NCBI GenBank assembly: GCA_963969345.1 | Contig: OZ017770.1 | Span: 8,193,246 to 8,257,245 of the forward strand | Length of the DNA stretch: 64,000 nt | Source of the DNA: Turbatrix aceti | Taxonomy: Eukaryota; Nematoda; Chromadorea; Rhabditida; Panagrolaimidae | Direction of reading: 5' to 3' | Shown here: positions 19,601-29,865 of the stretch, piece by piece | Layout: each line of letters starts with the position of its first letter | Numbering within the stretch: position 1 is the stretch's first letter | The notes under the pieces: model-generated | The model's input: the letters and a program-made list of their open reading frames with translations, nothing else | What the model was told of the DNA's origin: nothing | The model's database searches: none | Position numbers and translations under genes: made by a program

Positions 19601-21894
19601 TGAAGAATGCCCGGGGACTTCTGCATTCGCCCGTGAGACGATCTGAGTTGTCCCGCTGCAGATCCGAAGTTTGGGTGAATCCTCGGATGCTCGCTCTTCC
19701 ATGGAATCTTGACTTCGTACCGGCCGTCAGGAAGTCGAATGGGTTCCTCGAGTTTGACTGGTTGCGCTTCATTGCTCTTGTTGCCGAGATACGCTTGCTC
19801 CAGGATGTCGAGCTCGTTGACCGTACCAGTTGGACGAATGAGACAGAACATGTTGGTCTGAGTCGGGTCGAAGAAATTCGGATGTTCTGGGAGCGTAAAC
19901 GTGCCGACCGACGTGTGCTGCGTCAATAACCCGTTCGCGTCCTTCTCGACTACGCCTTTCATGAGCTTGACCGTGTAGTGGACACTGAGAAGCACGTCGA
20001 CTTCGACTGCCTTCTTGTAGTGCGCGCTCTCCTTCTGAGTGACGATTACTGGACTCCCGGTCACTTCCTTGATCGACAACCCTTGGATGTCGATTTCGCC
20101 GTCGTCGGTGACAACCTTGAAATTTGCCTTCGACGAGTGGAACGAGACTGTTCCGCCTGCCAGTCCGGTGACGACGACTGACTGCGGTTCCTCCGACTTG
20201 ATATTGAGCTTGCGTAGGGCTGCCTTGGAGACGTACGTCATGCTTGATGCGGTATCTAGCATTGCTGTCAGCCGGACAACCTTGCCATTCGCACCGTTCT
20301 TGCACCTGATTGTGCCCACGAGGAAACAGTTGGGTTCGCTGCCGGTGGCGCTCTTCACGATGTGGGTCTGCTGCCGGTTGGCATAGCACATTGCTTCATG
20401 ATGCGGTCGCTGGCACTTCTTGCACAAGTAGTTGCAATAGGCCGCCACGTGGTTCTTCTTCAGACACCGGTAACAGAGTCTTTGCTGTTCCATGACCTGG
20501 CGACGGTTTGCATGGCTAACCACGACTGTGCACTGATCTGGCGGATGCCCTTGCTCGCCGCAGAATGAGCACCTGACGGCTTGATTGTCGCCTTCTTGAT
20601 TCTGGATCGGGACTGACGTGACCGGCTTCTTGTAGGCTTGGTTATGGGTAAATCCTCGACTGGTACTGGAACTTGGGGGTCTCGACACCTTAGTTTCCTT
20701 CTCTGTCTCTTCTGACTCGGCTAAACCTCTGGCCATGACCAGAACCTTTTCGATGGCCGCCTCGATTGAGTATTGAGCGCCGCCGTGGTTCACGTGCCGT
20801 TCGTACGCCAGTTTGTCGACGATGATCTTGGGCCACTTCGTCTTAACGAGCGCCATCAAGTCGTGCGAATCTTGGTAGGACTTGTCGGCGCGGATGATCA
20901 TCGAGACTAAGCTGTTGATACGATACGTAGTCTCTTCGATGGACTCTGCCTTGTCCGTTGCCTGCGGAATTGCCTTGAGTTTCCGCTTCATGCCCTCGAC
21001 TAGAAGCTCTGGACGTCCGAATGCCTCTTGCAGCTTCTTCCAGGCTTCCTCGAAGACTTCGCCAATGGTGTCGTATTGGTCGAGGTAGAGAGCCGCTTTG
21101 CCTTTGACCGCTTTCTTCAACGCAGACATGCGCTCGAGATCGGTCCTTGTCTTGTCGTTCGCGTAGCCTTCCTTGAACGCTGAGTAGAACGACAGCCACT
21201 TCTCCGGGGTCCCGTCGAAGTCTGGAACGTGCACTCTCGCTTCTCGCTTGGCGATGACGATCTGGGGTCCCTGGTCTCGATGGGATCGTTGCGAACTGCG
21301 TGAGCTCTCCGGCGATGACGGAAGAACGTTGTCGAACTGCTCCCGGGCCTTCTTGTCGATGTCGATCAGCGAATCGACCGGAGTTGATGTCCGAACCTGC
21401 TGCCTGACTTGCTGAGGCTGGATCGAAAGGTTGCCGAGGCCTACGGGTACCTCCGCCGTAAAATAGTTCGTTGGAGGGACACCGGTGGCCATTTGCGTTT
21501 GATAGCTGATTCCCGTGGCCATGACAGTATTCTGGCCCATGGCGGGTGCTGGCACGAACTGGTTCTGCCCGATTGCTGGGGGAATGTTCTGCGCCATCGT
21601 TGCGTCGATAACACCCATGGCGTCGCCATAGAAAACGTCAAATCCTTGGGCTGCTCGGAGAAACGGCTCCTCGTCGACCACGTTCCCCGGATTTTTCTCA
21701 ATCTTCCCTACCAATTCGTCAAGCGCCTCCTGAAGCTCCGTGATCCTATGCCTTATGCGCTGCGCGCGATAGTAGAGCTGCGACGGCGATAGTGGGTTAT
21801 CGCCGTTTGCGTGCGCGCCAAGTTCCTGAAAGGTGCGCTCGACTTCCGCGATGCGGGCTAGCAACCGCGCGATGCGGTCAGCCCTGTTTACCAT
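16678..21894 (-). CDS. BEL/Pao gag-pol polyprotein
   Basis: A single uninterrupted frame of 1738 codons. In order: a helical gag-like N-terminus; CCHC zinc knuckles near residues 440-505 (CSFCGEQGHPPDQC, CYRCLKKNHVAAYC); a Pao-type aspartic protease with LDTASS near 545; reverse transcriptase from about 800 to 1000 with RIVFNCAAK, ACDIEKAFHQ and the catalytic box YVDN near 934; RNase H with FADASG near 1093 and LWSDSTIALDW; an HHCC integrase zinc finger near 1360-1400; and the integrase core with D (GVDFFG, near 1449), D (LSDNALSF, near 1512) and E (YERLIG, near 1549), a D..D35E layout. A DUF5641-like tail follows. The enzyme set is complete and no stop or frameshift is seen. The second acidic residue of the usual YVDD box is Asn here. 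Confidence 0.96.
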   Translation of the reverse strand: MVNRADRIARLLARIAEVERTFQELGAHANGDNPLSPSQLYYRAQRIRHRITELQEALDELVGKIEKNPGNVVDEEPFLRAAQGFDVFYGDAMGVIDATMAQNIPPAIGQNQFVPAPAMGQNTVMATGISYQTQMATGVPPTNYFTAEVPVGLGNLSIQPQQVRQQVRTSTPVDSLIDIDKKAREQFDNVLPSSPESSRSSQRSHRDQGPQIVIAKREARVHVPDFDGTPEKWLSFYSAFKEGYANDKTRTDLERMSALKKAVKGKAALYLDQYDTIGEVFEEAWKKLQEAFGRPELLVEGMKRKLKAIPQATDKAESIEETTYRINSLVSMIIRADKSYQDSHDLMALVKTKWPKIIVDKLAYERHVNHGGAQYSIEAAIEKVLVMARGLAESEETEKETKVSRPPSSSTSRGFTHNQAYKKPVTSVPIQNQEGDNQAVRCSFCGEQGHPPDQCTVVVSHANRRQVMEQQRLCYRCLKKNHVAAYCNYLCKKCQRPHHEAMCYANRQQTHIVKSATGSEPNCFLVGTIRCKNGANGKVVRLTAMLDTASSMTYVSKAALRKLNIKSEEPQSVVVTGLAGGTVSFHSSKANFKVVTDDGEIDIQGLSIKEVTGSPVIVTQKESAHYKKAVEVDVLLSVHYTVKLMKGVVEKDANGLLTQHTSVGTFTLPEHPNFFDPTQTNMFCLIRPTGTVNELDILEQAYLGNKSNEAQPVKLEEPIRLPDGRYEVKIPWKSEHPRIHPNFGSAAGQLRSSHGRMQKSPGILQQYHEIFQNQEAADIIEKVPPHSGGEITHYLPHHPVVKASSSTTKVRIVFNCAAKTPEGNCLNDMIHQGPDLLPKLRSILLKIRGAKFFVACDIEKAFHQISVSPKDRDALRFLWVRDPNLPPTRRNIQAYRFKQLIFGMNCSPALLGITLHVHMRGHPDEIVMVTTYVDNVFILDDDPELLDQRRRRVQLHFEDGKFHLREFFSNKGSLLEGIKETADEARLKILGIGYDAKTDVFRTNIAIDAKRCKNTKEVHSAILSVFDPIGFVTPVTALLKSFARQHGIFSHERSVPLGSELAKAWEDVVQLVNGEVTVPRYAISKGGGELHVFADASGEFVAAAAYFKPDTGEPPALIMSKSVFKARSTTIPKAELQALVMAAELALEIEQTGPKFREICLWSDSTIALDWVKKPSHDLFVLNRVKKLLAMPIAFSFGHVASEDNPADLPTRGTSMRSLGKLELWWHGPPWLRSGECPKIFSNVAPPKIVHAMTLACTIAQQQNQAQPFISVENFSNYRRLIRVTRMVIQNSRRWVTRMGTIQLKFPVLGDGEAWHEAERFLIRQEQQRYDVIPTSDNALIKGPDGVVHFNDRIRHGPRLPVLPRHSHLTTLYVRQVHEQLAHCGTATTLTAIREHFWILRGRATVRSILKTCTRCRQQHAGPYEMPLFPPLPSKRTELTRPYAHIGVDFFGPLRVIDKDGLKTSTVVLIITCLTTRAIQLQRTPTMSAPDVLETLYRHSTRFGFPSTVLSDNALSFRKVAEFVTQDPAFHGVRWSHTIERAPWQGAVYERLIGIVKNCMHRTFGRKLPYLSEIDHHLGTIEAAVNCRPLVPLDDDTTVTLRPCDFFPATDRILPGMQASQPPVAAPGPEVLSQLWRKQQEDSSQAAELFMTAYLNHLRERTQWIHRSGRIRNKYEPLVGETVVIRDDGPRHLWRLGLIQQLIASQDGVNRAAVVKTSTGQLTRPLNHLYALESRQQV

Positions 21895-22392
21895 CGTGGC
21901 TGAAAAAAAACGTAAAAAACTGACCCCGCCTGATGCGCTAGTCCAGAATTCACGTACCGTAATCGCGTCTCACAAGAACACGATGCCTAAAAACTAAAAC
22001 CGTAACCCTGCACTATGCGAAGCGCTGTTACCCCAAACTGCGTGTTGATGCCGCCGCTCTCAAGCCTGCGTCTATCTAACTCGCGCCAAATGTACCCCGT
22101 GTCTCGACAGACCACGGTTACCTAAAAAAACCAAAACACCCGCGCTTGCTTCACAAAGCCCACGCTTGCTGGCCTAAAACGACGCACAAAAAAAAACGCC
22201 CCTTTTTGGCCCCAATTTACCTGTCCGATGGACCACGAGATAAAAACAACCCAATCAAAACCCAGAAAACTCACCGGGACGGGGCCTGGTTGTCGTCTTG
22301 CTCGTCTGCTCGCCTGCTTCCTGGACCGCCGACGGTGTCGCCGCCCTGTTCTGCTCTGCCACGCGTGGGGGGGTGCCCGAGAGTATGGATCA

Positions 22393-22410
22393 CTCGGCTC
22401 GATTGCACCA
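22393..22410 (-). promoter_or_regulatory. Putative primer-binding site of the BEL element
   Basis: Five bases inside the 5' LTR the minus strand reads TGGTGCAATCGAGCCGAG, starting with TGG as expected for pairing with a tRNA 3' CCA end. Which tRNA it pairs with is unknown to me. Confidence 0.6.
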
Positions 22411-22415
22411 AAAAG

Positions 22416-22766
22416 TGTGGGAAACACTACCTTGGCCTTCGGTAATGCTCCCAGTGACCTTGTACCCCGTGAGTCTCCGAGAGATAAGAGAGTGTTTATT
22501 CGAAGCCTCAAAAACAAAGGTATAAAACCTATTGGTAAACCAATAGCGCGTTACGCGACAAATAAATAATCAACAAATAAATAAAGAATCATGGGAGCAA
22601 AATGGGAGACAAATATGAGGACACAACCAAAAAGTAGGACGACCAAGAGGCAAGCAGCGAAGTTTCCTAGACTTTCGCTCCGAGAGTCGAAAGCGTGCGC
22701 ACAGCCGTAACCGATCTTTCGCGGCTGGAGAAACAGAACGCGCGCGTTCTCGCAACTTTTGCGACA
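22416..22766 (-). repeat. 5' LTR of the BEL element
   Basis: 351 bases. It carries the variant block AACAAAGGTATAA where the 3' LTR has CTTGGGTTATTA. It should contain the element's promoter. Confidence 0.95.
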
Positions 22767-22771
22767 ATACC

Positions 22772-23336
22772 AAGTATTTAGTTGCTGATCAGTGAGTTTT
22801 GTCTCTACTTGGGTGAAGAACCTTCAGCATAAAATATATGGGGGTTAAGCCGTGTTATCAACTGTCATAAATCACATTTCTGCTGTAAAAGCTATTTGGA
22901 ACATCAGTTACCGATTTGCACCGGAAACCGTAAACTAAAAACATGCCTTAAAAAAATAATTAACTGGGTAACAAAATTTCTGAGTGGTACAATTTAAACT
23001 TTGCTCTTTGTTCGACAAAAAAAGTCTTAAAGATCGGCAAAATGATCAATTGAGGTTATCAAATGATCCTTTGATACCCTCCCAAGAACTGTGTTATGTC
23101 TTTCAAGATCCCGTTCATTTTACCTCTATACCGGACGCCCGCAAAACTTATTTCTCACGTAGAGTCCATTTTCATTGAAAAGTACTGGATTAACACCATT
23201 GTTTTTTGTCTATGCATAAGGTGTTTTATTATCGTTTGACTCCCCGACCTGTCCTACGCTTGTTATCACTGCGGACACGACTTCCGCAAATGTTGTCGTC
23301 ATCTGTTGAGTATTCAGACTCCTGGACACTACAAAG
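22772..23336. other. Intergenic between retrotransposon and saposin gene
   Basis: AT-rich, with no recognised gene or repeat; it should contain the saposin gene promoter. Confidence 0.5.
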
Positions 23337-23777
23337 ATGAACTCTCCCGGTGCTATTCTTCTGTTTACAATTTTTTTGGCACTCATTGGTATGACTTCTA
23401 TTTTTGTCAGTCATTCATTGATAATTACTGGATGTGTACATATTTCAGGCTCAACGATGCAGTTTTCCTTCAAACGCGAGACAATTCCGTGTGCCATCTG
23501 TCAGGTTGCCGTCAATACCATTCGTGCCAACCCCACCGAATCCCTAGTATGTCATTATCCTTTTTTTTCTTTTTTCAGACAACACCCCATGAACTAATTT
23601 TTTTAGGACGACATTCGTGCCAGTCTGATAAATTACTGTCGGAGAAACTATGGAAGCTACGCAAACACATGCATAGATGTCATCAACAACAACTTAAGCG
23701 ATATCTCTAAAAACGCTAATATCCTGTCGCTCACGGCCCAAGTAATTTGTTCCAGGCTCAATTTGTGTCAATCTTAA
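23337..23777 (+). CDS. Small secreted saposin B-type protein
   Basis: Three exons, 23337-23388, 23449-23546 and 23607-23777, give 106 residues. An N-terminal signal peptide (AILLFTIFLALIG) is followed by a single saposin B domain with the six-cysteine pattern: CAIC, then NYC, NTC, VIC and NLC, ending four residues before the stop. No prosaposin-style repeats are present. Single-domain saposin-like proteins of nematodes and protists are lipid-binding or membrane-permeabilising (caenopore and amoebapore type), made in gut or secretory cells. I cannot tell antimicrobial from lipid-transfer roles from sequence. Intron phases 1 and 0 close properly. Confidence 0.88.
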
Positions 23778-23998
23778 TTTATGTTAAGTATTAGACAATG
23801 ACGACGACGAGATTCATAAGGCATGTGGTCACTTGGACTGGACTGGACTAGAGTAGTGACCGTTTGGTTAATTTTGTGGGAAGCAGACTCGCTTCTCAGT
23901 TGTTTTGTTTACCGGTGATTTGTGCAGTAAGTACAAAAAGGATGGAAGAAAATAAAGTAACAAAGTTAAGTGAAGTAACACCAAACCAATTGTTTTTT

Positions 23999-25519
23999 TT
24001 AGCTACTGGACGATGAGGGAGAAGGAGTGGTGGTGGTGGACGACAATCTGTTTAGAGACATACTGGAAGTCCTCATAGGAGCAATTTGCCTGAGGGTATC
24101 GAGAAGGCGTTGGCTTTTATTGGCGACTTCGGGATGCTTGAAACTGCATAATTCCCGAACCTTAGCCTCAAATTCAGCCTTGCCTTTCATGCCGTAGAGC
24201 GAGTGGTAGAGGGTGTAGTTAGCATTGCCAAAGGGGTCCCTGTTGAGGGGTGAGATCTGCTGGTAATCGATGCTGAGCGCCTCAACGGCGCAGCTCATGC
24301 AGAGCAGCCATGTAATCGCCCGGAGGAGGACGTCTTCCTTATCAGTGTCGAGGATTGTAATAAGTCCAGTCACTGCCTGAGAGATGAACGAACCCCTGAT
24401 TAAAAACCAAGACAAAAAAAAGAAAGAAATAAAACATACTTTGGACGCCAGGATGTGAGGCACAATTTCCGGACAACAACTAAGGTTTACGAGCAGCCGA
24501 ATGGAATGGAGGTTCGTCTCTCCCTTGACCCAGAGCTTGTTCAGGCAATGCGGAATGCACGGCAGAAAGATGGGAATCTGAGGGGGCGCGATGTTGAGGG
24601 AGAGGTTGGTAAGCGCCTGCATTGCCACGACGCATTCTAGGTCAACGCTGGAGTCCATTCGACGGATAATGGGTGTGATGGCGCGTCGAAGGAGCGGCTC
24701 ATTGGCGACGTCGACAGCCATGTTTGCAATGCATTGAAGCAACATGATACGACACGATTTTGGCCAGTCAAAGTCCTTGTCACAGAAGAGTTCGACGATG
24801 CGTGCCACAATGCCATATTCCCGCAGGAGAATCTACAAAATTGATAACCCTGAGTACACCCCACTCAATGAAAAACTATATTTTTCTTAGTCAGTTGCGC
24901 TCGCTTACTTGGTTAGCCTGGAATGCAGTTGAGTTTGAAATCACAGTGAGAAGAGGTAACAATAAATCTTGAGTGCTGTCCACAAAATGGAGGGCTGTCA
25001 CCATTTGTCTGACATCCGGAAGTGTGAGAAGCTTCTGTACATGGTACAATCTATTTATCAGGGTTTTGAGTTGGTCAGTAGCGGCCAACTCGGATGCTGG
25101 ATTTACGGTGATGCGCCACTGCTGTGCGGGGTCTTCATCCGGATCTTTCTGTGGTAGACTCTGAAATTTTTAATTAAACTTGAAATTAACTCTCCATCAT
25201 TGGCTTAGTTAATATCCACATCCTGTACTTAATTAATAAATATGTGTCCTGTTTTTGGCAGGTTTAATTAAAAATGTGTCATCATGTGTGCTTAGAAAAA
25301 AAATTAAACACGAGAAGAAGCATCTGACAGACATACCTGAAATTTGCCGTAACGAGGTGACGCAATTTCGACGACAAAGGCCGATTGTTGCTGTCCCATC
25401 TGAAATTCATGATGACTTTTACAATACTCTTTTCTCCCGCATAGACCAGACTTAACAAAGAAGAGGGCTTCTGCAAAATCTCGGTACAAGGGCCAAGGGC
25501 CAAAAGCAATTAACGACAT
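23999..25519 (-). CDS. Armadillo-repeat protein, ARMC10-like
   Basis: Four exons, 25337-25519, 24909-25160, 24440-24832 and 23999-24376, all joined in phase 0, give 401 residues. The middle is built of armadillo-type helices: LTVISNSTAFQANQILLREYGIV, VVAMQALTNLSLNIAP, SIRLLVNLSCCPEIVP and VLLRAITWLLCM. Segment order and the late LYHSLYGMKGKAEFEAKVREL stretch resemble ARMC10 and the ARMCX group, which sit on mitochondria and affect their transport. A Ser/Thr-rich low-complexity tail ends the protein. The first exon is the least certain: it lacks an obvious membrane anchor, and the true start could lie further upstream. ARMC10 identity is inferred from resemblance, not from a search. Confidence 0.75.
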
Positions 25520-26532
25520 CGAGTACAACAAATAAAAACGAAAAAAAATAAAAATAAAACTTTTTTATTCCAGAAATCTCTCGAACAAAAAAAAACTCGA
25601 ACGTCGTTCAGCGGCAGTTTTTTTTTTATTTGAAAGCAAAACAAAAAACAGACAAATTATTTTACGTTTAAGCACATCCAGCGCGGCTCAAAGAGAGCAT
25701 TTTGGCATCCAGCTGCTGCAAACGATACCGCTAACAATGAGTCGACTGGCCACCCGAGCTACATCCTCCTTTTTTTGGGTAGGACAACGCAAAACCCAGA
25801 AGGCAAAGGGAAATAAATATTACAATTTTATAAAAGCTCCAAATAAGGCCAAAGTCGTAACATCAAGGGACAGGACAGGATAGCAGACTGCTGCGCTAGA
25901 CGGCTTGCATCCAGGCCAGGGGAGAGGAGGGTGTCGACAGTGCCGACGGACAGACGACATGGCCAAGCATGTCTTCCTCTCGGCACAAAAAGATGCATAA
26001 CAGCGAGAAAAAGTGCCGAAGGTTCGGTTGTTATTGATTGCTGTCGTCACGCACATTTTCATAGGTAAGAAAAACGTGACCGGCGCAAAATATATGCACG
26101 TACATAAATACATAAACGCGTGTTATTACTAATTTGCGCTCACGCTTCAATCGGAAAGCTAAAAAGATTTTTTGTTTTGTGAATATCATTTTTTATTTGC
26201 TCCTTTTCTTCCTTCCTTTTCATCTTGCGAGAGCGAGACTGCAGCGCAAACAATAATGCATGTCGGGCGAGGAAAAAAAGGCTGCTGACATGAGAGGAAG
26301 TAGGCTTCGGTCTATCTGAATTATTACTTTGTACAATTTGTTACTTTGCTCTTTGCTACGATTTTTTCCACAGTTCAGCATAAAACAAGCAAAGTGAGAA
26401 TTCGCCAACGAGAAGACTGCCGGAACTGGATGCAAATCAGGAATGATTTTGTTTTTGCTCTTTGTTGCCGTAAGCGTTGGCTCAGCTCTGCGTAAGTGTG
26501 CGTGTATGTGTGCAAATGAAGTAGTAGGGCAC
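25520..26532. other. Intergenic, no gene recognised
   Basis: Promoter side of the ARMC10-like gene and 3' flank of BicC. Poly(A)/poly(T) tracts near 25540-25670 and short open frames only. Confidence 0.5.
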
Positions 26533-29500
26533 TCACAGCGTCATGCCATGCTCCCTCGCAGATTCACGGAGTTCTGAAGGAGAAGAAAAAAAAAGTTTAT
26601 GAAAAAACAATGCAAAGTGCATCGGGCAGAAAAAAAACGCCTTGCTTACTCAGAATTGCATTGAATATTTTCTTCCGAGCACCCATTGTTGAGACGCCAA
26701 TTTCTTTCAAATTGTGCTCATCCAAGAGGAGGAACGCTTGCATGTCTATCTAAAAAAAGGATGTCATGGCATCAAAGTTCCCTTAAAAATAGGATTGTTA
26801 CGTACTTCTTGGTCTCTGAACTGTGGTAGATATTCGGAGCAGCTTAGCTGGGCCAGCACCATTGCGGGATCCTCGAAGAAGGATATGTCCCAGGTGATGT
26901 CATTGCCAAGGGACATCGCTGCCTCAAAGACACTTGCCGACGCGGCGAAACCTAGAAAACATTTTTTCAATGTCTATGTATGATTTTTCAGGTGCTTTTT
27001 GATTTTTGCCATAAAAATGGAGAATTCAATTAATTTTTGTTAGTTTCCTTGAGCAAGGATTGCATGCTGTTCCACAAATCGAGAATCATTTCTCATGCTT
27101 AACAATAATTCAGAGCAACGTTCTAGCGTGTCTGAATAATGTTCAGAATTTTTTGTCACATCATGTGGTAAACAACAACCACGTCCAGGACCAGCACAGC
27201 ACGCTTATTTAAATTCAAAACGAACATTTTTAAAATCTCCAGAGAGTCTCCAAAATATGTGATAAGCGTCGTGCGGAAAGGCAGAGGAGACGTCAAGTTA
27301 AGCAAGTCCATAGCGTCCAAAAAAAAGAAATCATAAATTACAGAGCAGCAAAAAAGCTTTTAAATTGGGTCCACAAAGCTCAGCGGATACAAAAACTACA
27401 TACCCTGCTTTCTCATTATCATCGGCATGGGTTCCTTGGTTGTCTGTGAAGGTGATGAAAAGTTAGAACTACTGCAGTTGTAGTCGCTGAGTTCTTCCTC
27501 TTCTAACACACTTGCCAGGTGTTTGATGTTGCCCGGTAGACTGGGACCCTGTGTGCCGTACTGCTCGTTAACCACCTGTCCCCGAGGTGTGACCTGTTTT
27601 GTCTCCCTGTCAATAGTCGATGTAGCGCTAAATTTCTCTTCTTCACTCTCGTCTGGTTCCCAGATTTTCTTCAGTCCCAATTTGAGTATGTCAGCTGGAA
27701 GGGAATTGCTGAACCCGTATCCGGACCACAGATCAGTGGGATGCCGAATCTTGGACACTTCGTGCCCGTAGGTCGCTTTGTTTGCTTTCAACAACATTTT
27801 GTCACGGTTTATTGCTATCTGTCGTTCCATGCCGGGAGCTTTCCAGCTGTTGCTGAAAATTTTTTTTTGAAGTTAAAAAAAATTCATGTCAGCTGACTGA
27901 CTCCTGAACTAGGGATATTCCAGTGTTCGAAGGCGTCGGGCCGTTGCCCGAGGCGTATAATTGAAGCGTTGAACCTTGCGCCTGGAAATTAAAATGCTTT
28001 TTCGTCCACTTACTAAAAGCTTTTTACAAACCACCATTGGCGGAGACTCTGTCAGTGGAGGAGACCGGTTAAAAAAGTCAAAATTGTTGCTATTACCAAA
28101 GTTGGAGCTGTCACCGAGGTGCATGGGTACAAAGCTTGAGTCACCAAAGACCGAAGGACTGGTCACTACTGAGAGTTTTCTGAAAGGCAGACTAATTGTT
28201 GACTCTGGCACCCTTCCAGAAAAAAAAAATTTGGGCTCTTATGGGAACAAAAAAAACCTACTTAACAAGTTCCTGAATGACAATATCCTCGCTGTTGCCT
28301 TTCATCTCCAAATGCGGAACGCCGCCGCCGTGGTCAATGCTAATGAACTGCTGATAAGCAGAGAATACATTGTGAATATTTGCCTCATAACTCCAAATCA
28401 CGTTAAGCTAAAAAAAACATTAAATACCTTATTCAATGATTTTTTTTTCATACATCGTTCGCAGTTCCATTATTTTTTTTCTTTTCACCAATTGTGACGT
28501 TAAATTTGGTTTCGATCCATTTCACATGGTGTTTATTAGTTGGTAACGAGTTTTGGGGCTTTTCAAAGAGAATTGATACCGGCAGAAGTCCCTGAAACAT
28601 CGATCATGTAGTTAATTTCATATCAAAAATTAAAATGGCCGCCAACCGTGAGAAATCGATGCGCGACAAAAATGTTTGTAGCGCCCCCGACAATGAGAAG
28701 AAATTCAGGCAAGATTGAAATCTGTGTCTTTGTCTCTGTGGATATTCGGCTGATTGTGCCAGCGTTAGAAAATGTCCGGCTAAACAGCGACGGTCTGACG
28801 TAGAAGAAGGAATGCACAAAAACGGTTTCGGCTTTGTGACCAAGGTTTGAAATGTAGGAAAGAAACTGGTTTACTTTTCCAACTACGACTCTTTCTTGCT
28901 GAATCGATCCACGCACTGCAAGTTGGATCTCATTGGCACCCGATGCGGTGACGTTGATCTGAATGTCTGTAGAGCTGAGGAGTCGCTGGATTTCAGTCGT
29001 GTTGACTGGTGACTTGTTTTTTATTTCTACCTTTGCAATTAGAATCACCGGAGTTATTGACTAAATAATTTTGCCTATGGATAGATTTTTTAAACTAACT
29101 TGCGCTAAACTTACCCTTAGCATAATTCGTGCATGATCAACTTGAATAACGTTACCCGATATAGAGACCTGATTCTTTTTTTCAACATCGTTGTACTTAT
29201 TGGAATCTGGGAAGTGTATGTGACAATTTGTTTCCCGCATAATCTTTTGAACATTTCGACCAGCCTTGCCGATGATATGTGAGTGTGAGGCGTGTGATAT
29301 TTCGATGCGAAGCGTCAGTCGATCCTTTCTCACTTTGAGTAGTTTCATAATTGCATCCCTTGCCTGATTGACACATCTCGGTGGACCCAGTATTTTGACA
29401 AAGGGATCTGCAGATTTTTTATGAATTCAAAAAAAAACGAAAAAATAAATATTGCGTTACCTTTTTTTGTTTTCGCACCAATTTTCAGTTGCGTGGGCCA

Positions 29501-29865
29501 TGATATTTTTGTACCTGTCGTGTTTTCTATCTGTAGAGAAACGAGATTGCGAGTGATCTAACTAACCGCAACTGGCGCAAACACTGCCTGCACGGAACAA
29601 AAATAAAAAAAAAAGGAGAACTTACCTGACTGAAGAAAAAGTGCGCGTTAGGAAGACTTTCTGAATTCATTCCTGTAATTTTACTTTTTTTGTCAAAAAA
29701 ACAGAAAGCATAGAACAAACCGGTAATCATGGATTCGAGACGCTTTCGGTCAACCTGAACTTTTTCTTCGACATAGCCCTCCGGAATGGCACTCGTAACG
29801 GCTTCTGGCTCGGTTGCGGCAACATCGTTATTGTCATCGGTCGTTTTCTTCGCTTCAGCACTCAT
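26533..29865 (-). CDS. BICC1: Bicaudal-C, KH and SAM domain RNA-binding protein
   Basis: Thirteen exons: 29721-29865, 29626-29672, 29461-29530, 29115-29407, 28647-29060, 28454-28591, 28262-28407, 28035-28212, 27902-27981, 27404-27852, 26806-26951, 26650-26749 and 26533-26573; 748 residues with phases closed. The N-terminus has the BicC signature VQVDRKRLESMITG. A KH region follows, with HIIGKAGRNVQKIM (a proper GxxG loop) and NCHIHFPDSNKYND. A second KH-like region around SNAGTISRISTETKTQI lacks a GxxG loop. The middle has APGMERQIAINRDKMLLKAN and DLWSGYGFS, both family hallmarks. A C-terminal SAM domain (residues about 680-735: MVLAQLSCSEYLPQFRDQE, LLDEHNLKEIGVSTMGARKKI) ends 13 residues before the stop. 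BicC represses and localises mRNAs in germline and kidney-type cells; SAM polymerises it. Intron 26952-27403 is the longest. Confidence 0.93.

Larger units (their letters stand above)
15943..22766 (-). mobile_element. Complete BEL/Pao LTR retrotransposon
   Basis: A 6824-bp element read on the minus strand. Two LTRs (15943-16291 and 22416-22766) begin TG and end CA, and one 1738-codon gag-pol frame lies between them. The target duplication ATACC is perfect on both sides (15938-15942 and 22767-22771); 5 bases is typical for BEL/Pao. A primer-binding-like site lies at 22393-22410 next to the 5' LTR. With an open frame and nearly identical LTRs the insertion looks recent. Its GC content is clearly higher than that of the flanking DNA. 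It sits about 480 bases past the S1P lyase stop codon and does not break a gene. Confidence 0.96.

Noticed and set aside
25258..25275. GGTTTAATTA, the beginning of the nematode SL1 leader
   Set aside because: Only ten bases match and then the sequence departs; no SL RNA gene structure or snRNA-like stem follows.
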